From: an uncultured Porphyromonadaceae bacterium
Lineage (GTDB): Bacteria > Bacteroidota > Bacteroidia > Bacteroidales > Muribaculaceae
NCBI GenBank assembly: GCA_902495245.1
Contig: CABUWI010000001.1
Span: 62,001 to 126,000 of the forward strand
DNA: 64,000 bases
Direction of reading: 5' to 3'
Part shown: one piece after another, positions 56,535 to 63,948 of the stretch
How positions within the stretch are numbered: position 1 is the first letter of the stretch
How the letters are laid out: every line of letters starts with the position of its first letter
Translations under genes and position numbers: made by a program
The notes under the pieces: model-generated
Databases searched by the model: none
What the model saw: only the letters and a program-made list of their open reading frames with translations
What the model was told of the DNA's origin: nothing

Positions 56535-59413
56535 TATTCAGATATCCGTTTGTCAATCATCATGAAAATATCATTTTCCGTTCCCGGATAGTTGGAACGG
56601 AGCGCACGCAAGTATTCGTCCGCTTCAAATTCCGAGCCTTGCGCACGCAGAATGTCGCTATACAGAATAAAGGTACGTGCCAGCCAGTAGGCATGCGGCG
56701 GATTGGCGTCTATCAGCTTCTCGGCCGTCTGCGACGCTTTTGACAAGTCGCCGCCGCGGAAATAATGGTCGGCCAGTTCAAAAGCAGAGCGCGTGCCGTA
56801 GAGGTTTGCGGGCGTTGCAGCCAGCTCCTTCCAGAGTTTTATGGCTTCGTTTTCGCGGCCCTCGGCGGCAAATGCGCCGGCGCGAATAAACTTCACCTCG
56901 TTGTTATCAGCTCCCGCCGAGGCTCCGGAACTCAGAATCTCGTCGCTGACGGCGATAATGCGCTTGTTTTCGCCCATGTCGCGCGCGGCGCGCAGAATGC
57001 CCATGCGGGCGTTGTGGCGCACGGTCGAGGTCGAGGCGCGCTGTTCGAGTTCGCTGAAACGCCTGAGGGCGAGGTCGGCCACTCCGCGGTCATATTCGGC
57101 TTGCGCGGCAATCATCAGTGCCTCTTCAGCGCCTTCTGCATCGGGATATTTGGCAAGCAGTTCGTTAGCCGCCTGGAGTCTGGTTTCGGTATTGGTCGCG
57201 TTCCTGGCTATCTTGAGCAACGATGCCGCCGCAATGGCATTCATTTCAACAGCATCGAGCTGCGGCGCGCCTGCCGTAGCGCTCAGCAGCGCATGCAGCT
57301 CTTCGATTTTGCCGTCGTCGCCATAGATTCGCTTCAGGTCCTGAACGGCGACTGTGGCCTCTGTGCTTGACGGATAGCGCGTAATTACCTGTCGGTAATA
57401 CTCTTTCGACTTCTCTTTGTCGCCGGCATTGTCGTAGAGAATGCCGAGTTGAAGCAGAGCGTTGCGCCCCTGAGAGGTCGACGGATATGTTTCCGTAATG
57501 ATTCTGTATGTCGCGATGGCATCGACCGAGCGCCCGGCGGCAACCTGGGTCAGCGCTTTCTCGGTCATTGCGGCCGGTCGCAATGACGACGACGGATATT
57601 CGGCAATCATGCGCCCGAGAGCTGCAAGTTTCTTGTCGCCGTGGCCGAGATGGCCTTCCATAACGGCCATCTGCAGCAACGAGTAGTCTCCGGTTGACGG
57701 CTGCAGGGAATATGCCTTTTCGTAGGCCGATTTTGCCTCGTCGAAGCGCTTTGAATAGTAATAGGTGTCGGCGATGCGGTTCATGCAGTCGGCTTGCATT
57801 TCGGCCGAAACGCCGCGCCGCCCGCACACGCTTTGAAATTCATTGCGCGCCGCCTCATAGTCGCGCATTCCGAACTGCGTGTAGGCAAGATTATATTGAG
57901 CGGTCGTCCGGTTTGGATCAGACGATTTTGCTCCTTTAAGATAAGCCTTATACTGCGGCAAAGCCTTGGCATAATCTTTTCGGGCATAATAGGCGTCGCC
58001 AAGCCATAGCGATGTCTGCCCGGCAATGTCGGCATTGCGTCTGGAGTATTTTGCTGCTTCTGTCAGATAATCTATTGCTTTTGCGGCATTGCCGGCCTGG
58101 AGCGCACGGGTGCCGAGCACGAAGTTGACCTGCTGGCGCGCGTCGAGCACGGTTTCAGACGGAGTGCCCTTGATTGCGTTGAGCGAACGCAGCGCACCTT
58201 CATAATCATCGGTGGCCATATATCCCTTCACGAGATACTCGCGCACACTGTTGGCGCGGCGGCTGTCGGGATAGCGCTTTATGAACTCCTCGAGCGTCTG
58301 CACTGAGTTGCCGAACGGAATGCGGCCGCCGTCAAGCTGCGCGACGGCATAATTATAATAAGCCAGCTCGGTCAGATTCTTGTCAAAATCAAGCTGGGTA
58401 GCCTTGTCAAATGACATAAGTGCCGCTTTCGTATTTCTGTTGGCCAGATAAGCCTGACCCATGGTCAGCGCCGCACTCTGCGCCATTGCATCTTTTGTCT
58501 CCGTTACCGGCGCGAGCAACTTTACGGCATCGTCGTAGTCGCCCATCTGATAGCGCTCTACGCCGACAATATAACGGGTGCTCAGCGGGGCGTCATCGCG
58601 GTGGCGTTCAATGTATGGGTTAAGATAGACCATCGCGCGGTTATAGTCGCCGGTAACATAAAACGATTCGCCGACAATGCGCTCGGCTTCTTCGTAAAAT
58701 TCGGCCGGTGCGTCCTTGCGGGCGAGCATGGGCATCAGCACGTTCAGCGCGGCGCCATACTTGCCCTGCTTGAACAGAATCTGACCGATATAGTAATCGG
58801 CCATATTGCCGGGAGCCTTGTTCTTGTCGCATCTTGCGAACTCTTCGAGCGCAGTGTCGTAATTGCCTTCGGCAAAGGCGATGTAGCCACAATAAAAAAC
58901 TGCGGCATCGCCATATCGCTTGTTTGCCTTAAGAGCCGACATGCCCCCTTTGGCTTCGGCGAACTCGCCGAGCTGCATCTGGCAGAACGCCTTGCGATAT
59001 GCCAGGTCCTCGCGTTCGTTGTCGGCAAACGAGTTGGCTTTCAGGCTCTGCAACTGCGAGAGCGCAGATGAGTAGTCGCCGTCATAAAAAGTCAGGGTGG
59101 CAAGCATCAGCCGCGCCGACTGACAGCGCGGACTCGACGGGAAAATTTTCAGAAACGTCCCTATTTCCTGACGCGCCTCGGGCATGCCTCCGCAAAATGA
59201 CGCAACCGCCCGAAGCCACGCCAATTGCTCGCGCTCGGCCGACGCCAGCTCCGTGGCCACGCGGCATTGGTCAATGCAACCCTGATAATTGCCGTCGGCA
59301 AGCATGGCTGCGGCTCTTGCAACGTAACCCTGACTTTGCGGCGAATTTATCTGCGCCGGTGCGGTCTGTGAGGTCGCGGCTGCAAGAGCTATGATTATTG
59401 GCTTGATATCCAT
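56534..59413 (-). CDS. Large periplasmic tetratricopeptide repeat protein
   Basis: 959 residues, almost wholly TPR-type helical hairpins. A signal peptide covers about residues 1-21 (MDIKPIIIALAAATSQTAPAQ). Repeats of the BamD/YbgF kind recur, such as GNYDTALEEFARCD, ARKDYAKALPQYKAYLKGA and GDKEKSKEYYRQVITRYPSS. Such proteins scaffold envelope complexes. It has a consensus promoter and is immediately followed by the barrel gene (one-base overlap), suggesting a two-component outer-membrane assembly. No enzymatic motif is seen. Confidence 0.85.
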   Translation of the reverse strand: MDIKPIIIALAAATSQTAPAQINSPQSQGYVARAAAMLADGNYQGCIDQCRVATELASAEREQLAWLRAVASFCGGMPEARQEIGTFLKIFPSSPRCQSARLMLATLTFYDGDYSSALSQLQSLKANSFADNEREDLAYRKAFCQMQLGEFAEAKGGMSALKANKRYGDAAVFYCGYIAFAEGNYDTALEEFARCDKNKAPGNMADYYIGQILFKQGKYGAALNVLMPMLARKDAPAEFYEEAERIVGESFYVTGDYNRAMVYLNPYIERHRDDAPLSTRYIVGVERYQMGDYDDAVKLLAPVTETKDAMAQSAALTMGQAYLANRNTKAALMSFDKATQLDFDKNLTELAYYNYAVAQLDGGRIPFGNSVQTLEEFIKRYPDSRRANSVREYLVKGYMATDDYEGALRSLNAIKGTPSETVLDARQQVNFVLGTRALQAGNAAKAIDYLTEAAKYSRRNADIAGQTSLWLGDAYYARKDYAKALPQYKAYLKGAKSSDPNRTTAQYNLAYTQFGMRDYEAARNEFQSVCGRRGVSAEMQADCMNRIADTYYYSKRFDEAKSAYEKAYSLQPSTGDYSLLQMAVMEGHLGHGDKKLAALGRMIAEYPSSSLRPAAMTEKALTQVAAGRSVDAIATYRIITETYPSTSQGRNALLQLGILYDNAGDKEKSKEYYRQVITRYPSSTEATVAVQDLKRIYGDDGKIEELHALLSATAGAPQLDAVEMNAIAAASLLKIARNATNTETRLQAANELLAKYPDAEGAEEALMIAAQAEYDRGVADLALRRFSELEQRASTSTVRHNARMGILRAARDMGENKRIIAVSDEILSSGASAGADNNEVKFIRAGAFAAEGRENEAIKLWKELAATPANLYGTRSAFELADHYFRGGDLSKASQTAEKLIDANPPHAYWLARTFILYSDILRAQGSEFEADEYLRALRSNYPGTENDIFMMIDKRISE

Positions 59414-59439
59414 TGATGGTTCTTAGTGATTTGTTTCTG

Positions 59440-59471
59440 CAAATTTAACAATTTCCCCCGAGATACACAAA
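59440..59471 (-). promoter_or_regulatory. Promoter of the TPR-barrel-upp unit
   Basis: On the minus strand, TTTG (59471-59468) and TAAATTTG plus CA (59447-59440), 20-base spacer, 27 bases above the ATG. Confidence 0.7.
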
Positions 59472-59504
59472 AATCTCTGATTCCGGAATTTTTTGCGGAA
59501 AAAA

Positions 59505-59536
59505 TTTGCATATATCTGAAATAGTTACTAACTTTG
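59505..59536 (+). promoter_or_regulatory. Promoter of the perR-rubrerythrin unit
   Basis: TTTG at 59505-59508 and TAACTTTG plus CA at 59529-59536 with a 20-base spacer, 31 bases above the ATG. Confidence 0.8.
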
Positions 59537-59566
59537 CAATCATTACAATATTCTTAAAATAACTTA

Positions 59567-60010
59567 ATGACAACAACCGTTTCATCAAACGAACTCATTC
59601 GCCTTATCAGTCAGGCGGAAATGCGCCCGTCGGTCCATCGGCTTGCCGTGCTGGACTATGTTGCCAACCGCCGGACGCACCCGACGTCCGATGAAATATT
59701 TGATGCGCTTTCCGTTGAATTTCCGTCGATGTCGCGCACAACGGTCTATAATTCGCTCCATGCCCTCGTTGACGGCGGTCTGCTCTGCGAGCTGCCGATT
59801 GAAAGCGGAAAGATGCGTTATGACTTCAGGCCGCAGTCGCGCCACTGCCATTTTCTGTGCCGCCAATGCGGAAAGGTGGCGGACATGCCCTACCCCGACG
59901 GCATGAATAACAACGCATCAGACGGTTATGTCATCGACAACATCGACGTATATTACCGCGGACTCTGCCCGCAGTGTGCCAACGCCAATGCAACCAATAG
60001 CAAAAACTGA
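59567..60010 (+). CDS. Fur-family regulator, probably PerR-like
   Basis: Metal-dependent repressor. 147 residues: winged helix about 10-85 (SRTTVYNSLHALVDGGLL is the recognition segment), then the metal domain with HCHFLCRQCGK (C98/C101) and GLCPQC (C134/C137) forming the structural zinc site. The 33-base gap to rubrerythrin and the shared promoter suggest a peroxide- or iron-responsive unit. The PerR label rests on this context. Sequence alone says only Fur family. No operator can be recognised with confidence. Confidence 0.87.
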   Translation: MTTTVSSNELIRLISQAEMRPSVHRLAVLDYVANRRTHPTSDEIFDALSVEFPSMSRTTVYNSLHALVDGGLLCELPIESGKMRYDFRPQSRHCHFLCRQCGKVADMPYPDGMNNNASDGYVIDNIDVYYRGLCPQCANANATNSKN

Positions 60011-60043
60011 AAAATATCAACATTTTTAATTTATTCCGACACA

Positions 60044-60586
60044 ATGAAAAATCTTAAAGGAACCAAAACCGAACGCAACCTGCAGGAAGCATTTGCAGGT
60101 GAATCCATGGCCAGAAACAAGTACACCTACTTTGCCTCAAAAGCACGCAAGGAAGGCTATGAGCAGATTGCCGCACTGTTTGAAGAAACAGCCCACAACG
60201 AGCGCGAACACGCAAAACTGTGGTTCAAACTTCTGAACGGCGGCGAGATTTCTGACACCATGACCAATCTCCGCGAAGCCGCCGAAGGCGAAAACTACGA
60301 GTGGACCGACATGTATGACCGCATGGCCAAAGAAGCCGAAGAAGAAGGCTTCAACGACATTGCATGGCGTTTCCGCGCAGTCGCCGCCATTGAACGCCAC
60401 CACGAAGAGCGCTATCGCCGGCTGCTCCGCAACATCGAAGAGGGCATCGTGTTCTCGCGCGAGGGCGATGCAATCTGGATCTGCCGCAACTGCGGCCACG
60501 TTGTTGTTGGCAAGAAAGCGCCTGCAGTATGCCCCGTCTGCGCTCACCCGCAGAGCTTCTTCGAGCTTGAGGCACAGAATTATTGA
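60044..60586 (+). CDS. rbr: Rubrerythrin
   Basis: Non-haem diiron peroxidase protecting anaerobes from hydrogen peroxide. 180 residues. The N-terminal four-helix ferritin-like domain has paired iron ligands in NLQEAFAGESMARNKY, ETAHNEREHAK and AIERHHEERY. The C-terminal rubredoxin domain has C147/C150 and C163/C166 (CRNCG...CPVC). It is second in the Fur-family transcript, with a strong terminator 21 bases downstream. It is the last clearly chromosomal gene before composition changes. Confidence 0.96.
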   Translation: MKNLKGTKTERNLQEAFAGESMARNKYTYFASKARKEGYEQIAALFEETAHNEREHAKLWFKLLNGGEISDTMTNLREAAEGENYEWTDMYDRMAKEAEEEGFNDIAWRFRAVAAIERHHEERYRRLLRNIEEGIVFSREGDAIWICRNCGHVVVGKKAPAVCPVCAHPQSFFELEAQNY

Positions 60587-60606
60587 TTAGAAAGCTAATT
60601 ATGTAG

Positions 60607-60650
60607 GGCTCGAACGCTGATTATACGCGGTGTTCGAGCCTGCTTTTTTT
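60607..60650 (+). terminator. Rho-independent terminator after rubrerythrin
   Basis: 9-bp perfect stem GGCTCGAAC / GTTCGAGCC (60607-60615, 60632-60640) followed at once by a T-rich run. Confidence 0.92.
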
Positions 60651-60692
60651 ATTTTTATGTTTACATTGTGTAAAAATCTCAGTATTTTTATT

Positions 60693-60700
60693 TAACTTTG
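60693..60700 (+). promoter_or_regulatory. Promoter -7 element with no gene downstream
   Basis: TAACTTTG followed by CA. The nearest TTG is 24 bases upstream. No coding sequence follows for over 1 kb. It could serve a small RNA or be the stranded promoter of a chromosomal gene split by an insertion. It is also close to the GTAnnTTTGC core that CTnDOT-type integrases use (first base differs). Confidence 0.5.
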
Positions 60701-60837
60701 CAACACCTTTCCGCACCTGGCATCAAAACGCATCGAAGAGTCGAGCGTTGCCATAACATAGCGGTAAGATAAAGAGCGTTTATAATGGCGCTTGTTTCCT
60801 GATAACTTGAAACTTCGCAACTACCAAATTATTGGTA
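60701..60837 (+). ncRNA. Candidate small RNA or insertion-junction segment
   Basis: About 135 bases directly below a promoter, without an open frame. Several helices can be drawn: AACGC / GCGTT closed further by GGC / GCC, AGCG / CGCT, and a perfect TACCAA-ATTA-TTGGTA hairpin at 60822-60837. No T-run follows the last hairpin. I do not recognise a known RNA family. The alternative is the attachment-site region of the element to the right. Confidence 0.3.
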
Positions 60838-61050
60838 AAAGGATATTGATTATCAGACAGTTTCTCTGAACAAGGTGTACTAACAGTGTACTTTTGGGGA
60901 ATTTAGGGGAAAGCAATGGAAATTGATTTTGATTTATTTTGGAGGCGTTAAAGATTTTTAACTGCCATGATTTGCTTTCGTTTACCTGTTCATTAGCTTT
61001 CCTGTACACTTTCTCAACTATTGAAAGACACTCTATCAATCCCCAATTTT

Positions 61051-61274
61051 ATATTTTCACTACGATGCGGAACATCGAATATCCGTGTCGCCGAAAGATG
61101 TGCAACCGGGGACGGTTGTCCACATCTTACGACTGAACACGGTCATTCCATGTCCCAGCAGATATTCAATCCATGGGGATAAAGACCGGCGTTTGTCCTG
61201 CACCTCCGTTGCCCTACGGCTTGAACTAATGCCGGACATTATCCTATTCCGGGATTGCACACTCCTTTCTTTTT
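61051..61274. repeat. Multi-hairpin direct repeat, copy 1
   Basis: Roughly 85-90 percent identical by eye to copy 2, offset about 270 bases. Contains hairpins CGATG/CATCG (from 61063) and a long stem at 61095-61128 (AAGATGTG, CAACCG, GGGA loop, CGGTTG, CACATCTT). The later hairpins are less well paired than in copy 2. Confidence 0.9.
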
Positions 61275-61318
61275 ATCATAGCCTGATAGTAGTCCTTGAC
61301 AGGACGGTTCCGGATTCT

Positions 61319-61542
61319 ATATTGCCTCACTGCGATGCCGGACATCGAATAGCCGTGTCGCCGAAAGATGTGCAACCGGGGACGGTTGTCCGCATCTTAC
61401 GACTGAACACGGCCATTCCGTGTCCCGCAGGGACTCAATCCACGGGGATAAAGACCGTCATTTGTCCTGCGCCTCCGTTACTCTCCGGCTTGAACAACTG
61501 CCGGACATTATCCTGTTCCGGGATTGCACTCTCCTTTCTTTT
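61319..61542. repeat. Multi-hairpin direct repeat, copy 2
   Basis: Hairpins in series: 61333-61347, 61365-61398 (14 pairs, GGGA tetraloop, one 2-base bulge), 61407-61423 (ACACGG/CCGTGT) and 61484-61505 (TCCGGC/GCCGGA). In the long stem a T-A pair of copy 1 becomes a T-G pair, which keeps the stem. Confidence 0.9.
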
Positions 61543-61716
61543 CTCTTTCTGCCATTTTCTTGTTTCCCCAGATTTTTCATTATGATGCCGTTCAGTAAAG
61601 TCCGGCATTTTTGATTTCAATGTCGCCCTGTGGCTTTCCTGAATATCGGGGAGGCCATTTTCTTCTGATGCGTACCTGAGCCTTGTTGGTCAGTTGGAGT
61701 CGCTTGCCAAAATAAA

Positions 61717-61816
61717 CGTGTGGCAAAGGGACATTCGCGTCGATCCGGAAAAATCTCCACTCTGCGAGTAGTATTTTTCCGTCTTGCCGTGAACATCCCT
61801 TCTTTTGTGCCACACG
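61717..61816. other. Nested stem-loop
   Basis: Outer helix CGTGTGGCA / TGCCACACG (61717-61725, 61808-61816), next AAGGGA / TCCCTT (61726-61731, 61796-61801, offset by one base), inner CGGAAAAAT / ATTTTTCCG (61746-61754, 61773-61781). No coding assignment. Confidence 0.6.
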
Positions 61817-61891
61817 CCTTTCAGGTGTCAAGCAACTCAAACAACCACACTGTCTTTGGACGCATGAGGTTAAAAAAAAGCCCCCACCGAT

Positions 61892-62125
61892 ATGAAAGCC
61901 ACAGAACAACATATAAATAGGTCAAGGCAAACTCGCCAATCCTCCAGCCATTACCGCATAAGCAAGGCGGTTGCAAAGGTGGCGAAAGTGATGCTGATTG
62001 TCATCGGAGCAATCGTTGGTCTGACTATCGGTTGGCTGATTAAAAGAATATTCCGAGGCATCGGGTGGATAATCTCAATCCTCTCCGCATTAGGGATAAT
62101 CTATTGGATAATGAATACACTCTAA
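61892..62125 (+). CDS. Small membrane protein of the conjugative element
   Basis: 77 residues. The N-terminal ~30 are basic and polar (MKATEQHINRSRQTRQSSSHYR). Two hydrophobic helices near residues 33-50 and 57-76 (VMLIVIGAIVGLTIGWLI and GWIISILSALGIIYWIM) are separated by KRIFRG. It is probably an inner-membrane protein. No known domain is recognised. It is followed 13 bases later by the PcfK-like gene in the same orientation, and short proteins of this kind commonly precede pcfK in Bacteroidales elements. Confidence 0.65.
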   Translation: MKATEQHINRSRQTRQSSSHYRISKAVAKVAKVMLIVIGAIVGLTIGWLIKRIFRGIGWIISILSALGIIYWIMNTL

Positions 62126-62138
62126 AACATTTACGACT

Positions 62139-62573
62139 ATGGCAAGCAACACGATGAAAGGAACACAATCGTTCCAAGACACAATCAAGGCTTATCTTGA
62201 AACTATGGCGGAGAATGACGCTCTGTTCGCAGTCAAGTACGCCAATCCATCAAAGTCAGTAGCCGACTGCTGTACATATATCATCAACCAAGTGCAGAAA
62301 AGCGGTTGCAACGGCTTCGCAGACGATGAAATTTTTGGAATGGCAGTCCATTACTATGAAGAAAATGAGATAGAGGTCGGTAAGCCTATCAACTGCCAAG
62401 TGGTAGTGAACCATACGGTAGAACTCACCGAGGAAGAAAAGGAACAGGCACGACAGGATGCCATCAACAGACTCCGTGACGAGGAAATGGCGAAAATGCG
62501 CAGACCCACGCAATCCAAAAAAGAGAGTGAGAAGAAACCCCAAGTTGAGCAACCCAGTCTTTTTGACCTCTAA
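62139..62573 (+). CDS. PcfK-like protein
   Basis: 144 residues. The N-terminal domain reads GTQSFQDTIKAYLETMAENDALFAVKYANPSKSVADCCTYIINQVQ, and a C-terminal charged, proline-rich tail ends in QPSLFDL. This matches PcfK-like proteins of Bacteroidota conjugative elements. The name comes from the enterococcal pCF10 gene, and function is unknown. The conserved ending resembles a short linear docking motif (QxSLFDL), similar in feel to a sliding-clamp-binding peptide, but that is inference. It lies 12 bases before the PcfJ-like gene. Confidence 0.8.
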   Translation: MASNTMKGTQSFQDTIKAYLETMAENDALFAVKYANPSKSVADCCTYIINQVQKSGCNGFADDEIFGMAVHYYEENEIEVGKPINCQVVVNHTVELTEEEKEQARQDAINRLRDEEMAKMRRPTQSKKESEKKPQVEQPSLFDL

Positions 62574-62585
62574 AACATTACGGCT

Positions 62586-63896
62586 ATGAAACCCAGGACA
62601 GCATTACAGAAGCAAGTGGCAGGACTATCCGCCACACTGCGCCCCATAACCACGACACAAGAGGAATGGGCATACCGCCACTGCTTTGAGCATTTCGCCT
62701 ATCGCACCAATAGCGGAACAATGACCTGCTCCGACTGCGGACACGTTTGGAAGGGTGAGAAAGGCAACCTTTGCGACACTCTCGCAGGTTGCAAATGCCC
62801 TCACTGCGGTACTGAACTGAAAGTGAAGGACACCCGCAAACGCACCCATAAGGAAACCGCATATTTCAGCGTCATAACAGCGCACAAAGGTTTTCAAGTA
62901 ATCCGTGTGTCGCAGATAACGAGCGAAAGCCGTAAGGGAGAGGTCAGGCAACTCTATTGTCAGGAGGTCGTACAAAGGTGGATTTCTCCCGATGGCAGAG
63001 TTACCGACATGGCTCTCCTCCGTGGATTTACCTTCCATTACTGCGACTGCTGGTCTTATTGGAGCGACATGGAGATACGACCGCACAACTCATTGTATGA
63101 TGATGTTGTCGCATGGAGTGAGGTCTATCCGAGAATTAAGGTAATACCCCAACTCAAACGCAACGGCTTCAAGGGCGATTTCTACGGCATATCACCCGTC
63201 CGACTTTTCAAGGCTCTGCTTGCCGACCCAAGAATAGAGACACTGATGAAAGCCGGAGAGATTGAGGAAATGAAATATTTTCTCGCAAATCCCGACAATG
63301 CGGATGAATTTTGGGCATCATACCTTATCGCCAAACGCCACCGCTATCATATCAACAACATAGGAATGTGGTGCGACTATCTGCGGATGTTGAAGAACCT
63401 CGGCAAAGACCTCCGCAATCCAAAGAATATCTGCCCCGAAGATTTCATAGAGGCGCACGACGGATTGAGCCGAATGATAGAGGACAGACGCAGAAAGGAA
63501 CGTGAGGAAGCCGAGCGCAGGAGAGCCGAGGAAAGACTGCTCCGAGAGAAAGAGAACGAGGAACAGTTCAAGGCTCTCAAATCCAAATTCTTCGGTCTGG
63601 TAATCTCCGACAATGAAATATCGGTGAAGGTGCTTGAGAGCATAGAAGAATACTGCCAAGAGGGTAACACACAGCACATCTGCGTATTCTCATCGTCCTA
63701 CTATCTTAAAAAGAACACGCTGGTATTGTCGGCAAGGATTGGCGATACCATAATAGAGACGGTAGAGGTTGACTTGCAGACCCTCAAAGTGGTGCAATGC
63801 CACGGAAAATATAACAAGGATACCGAGTACCACGACCGCATCATCAATCTCGTGAACTCAAACGCCCGACTAATCAAGGAGAGAATGACCGCCTAA
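62586..63896 (+). CDS. PcfJ-like protein
   Basis: 436 residues. A zinc-ribbon-like N-terminal segment (CSDCGHVWKG, CKCPHCGTELK; residues 46-78) is followed by the PcfJ region (FHYCDCWSYWSDMEIRPHNSLYDDVVAWSEVYPRIKVIP...) and a basic coiled coil near residues 295-340 (RRRKEREEAERRRAEERLLREKENEE). PcfJ-like genes accompany PcfK in conjugative elements, and the role is unestablished. GC and codon use look lower than in the chromosomal genes to the left. A perfect 8-bp hairpin follows the stop. Confidence 0.8.
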   Translation: MKPRTALQKQVAGLSATLRPITTTQEEWAYRHCFEHFAYRTNSGTMTCSDCGHVWKGEKGNLCDTLAGCKCPHCGTELKVKDTRKRTHKETAYFSVITAHKGFQVIRVSQITSESRKGEVRQLYCQEVVQRWISPDGRVTDMALLRGFTFHYCDCWSYWSDMEIRPHNSLYDDVVAWSEVYPRIKVIPQLKRNGFKGDFYGISPVRLFKALLADPRIETLMKAGEIEEMKYFLANPDNADEFWASYLIAKRHRYHINNIGMWCDYLRMLKNLGKDLRNPKNICPEDFIEAHDGLSRMIEDRRRKEREEAERRRAEERLLREKENEEQFKALKSKFFGLVISDNEISVKVLESIEEYCQEGNTQHICVFSSSYYLKKNTLVLSARIGDTIIETVEVDLQTLKVVQCHGKYNKDTEYHDRIINLVNSNARLIKERMTA

Positions 63897-63906
63897 TGTC
63901 TAACCC

Positions 63907-63932
63907 GACCTGCGTCAGCAACGGCGCAGGTC
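63907..63932 (+). promoter_or_regulatory. Intercistronic hairpin after pcfJ-like gene
   Basis: Perfect GACCTGCG / CGCAGGTC stem with a 10-base loop in the 52-base gap before the next start codon, with no T-run. Attenuation, processing or terminator function is not decided. Confidence 0.45.
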
Positions 63933-63948
63933 ATAAAACCAACCGAAT

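Larger units (their letters stand above)
60651..61891. other. 1.2-kb region without a convincing gene
   Basis: Between the rubrerythrin terminator and the first element gene. Base composition drops at about 60820-61060. It holds the promoter-like site at 60693, the two multi-hairpin repeats (61051-61274, 61319-61542) and a nested stem-loop at 61717-61816. Short frames on both strands (for example minus 61592-61912 and plus 61085-61585) lack recognisable domains, and the latter merely translates the repeats. Confidence 0.7.

Noticed and set aside
61051..61542. Possible CRISPR array
   Set aside because: Only two copies of ~225 bases with internal divergence and no short identical repeat with spacers. 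No cas genes nearby.
61085..61585. 166-residue plus-strand frame across the repeats
   Set aside because: It simply translates both repeat copies and the hairpins. It has no domain, and structure rather than codons appears conserved.
61592..61912. 106-residue minus-strand frame
   Set aside because: It contains the nested stem-loop, overlaps the start of the membrane-protein gene and has no recognised domain. It may be a small hypothetical gene but cannot be supported.
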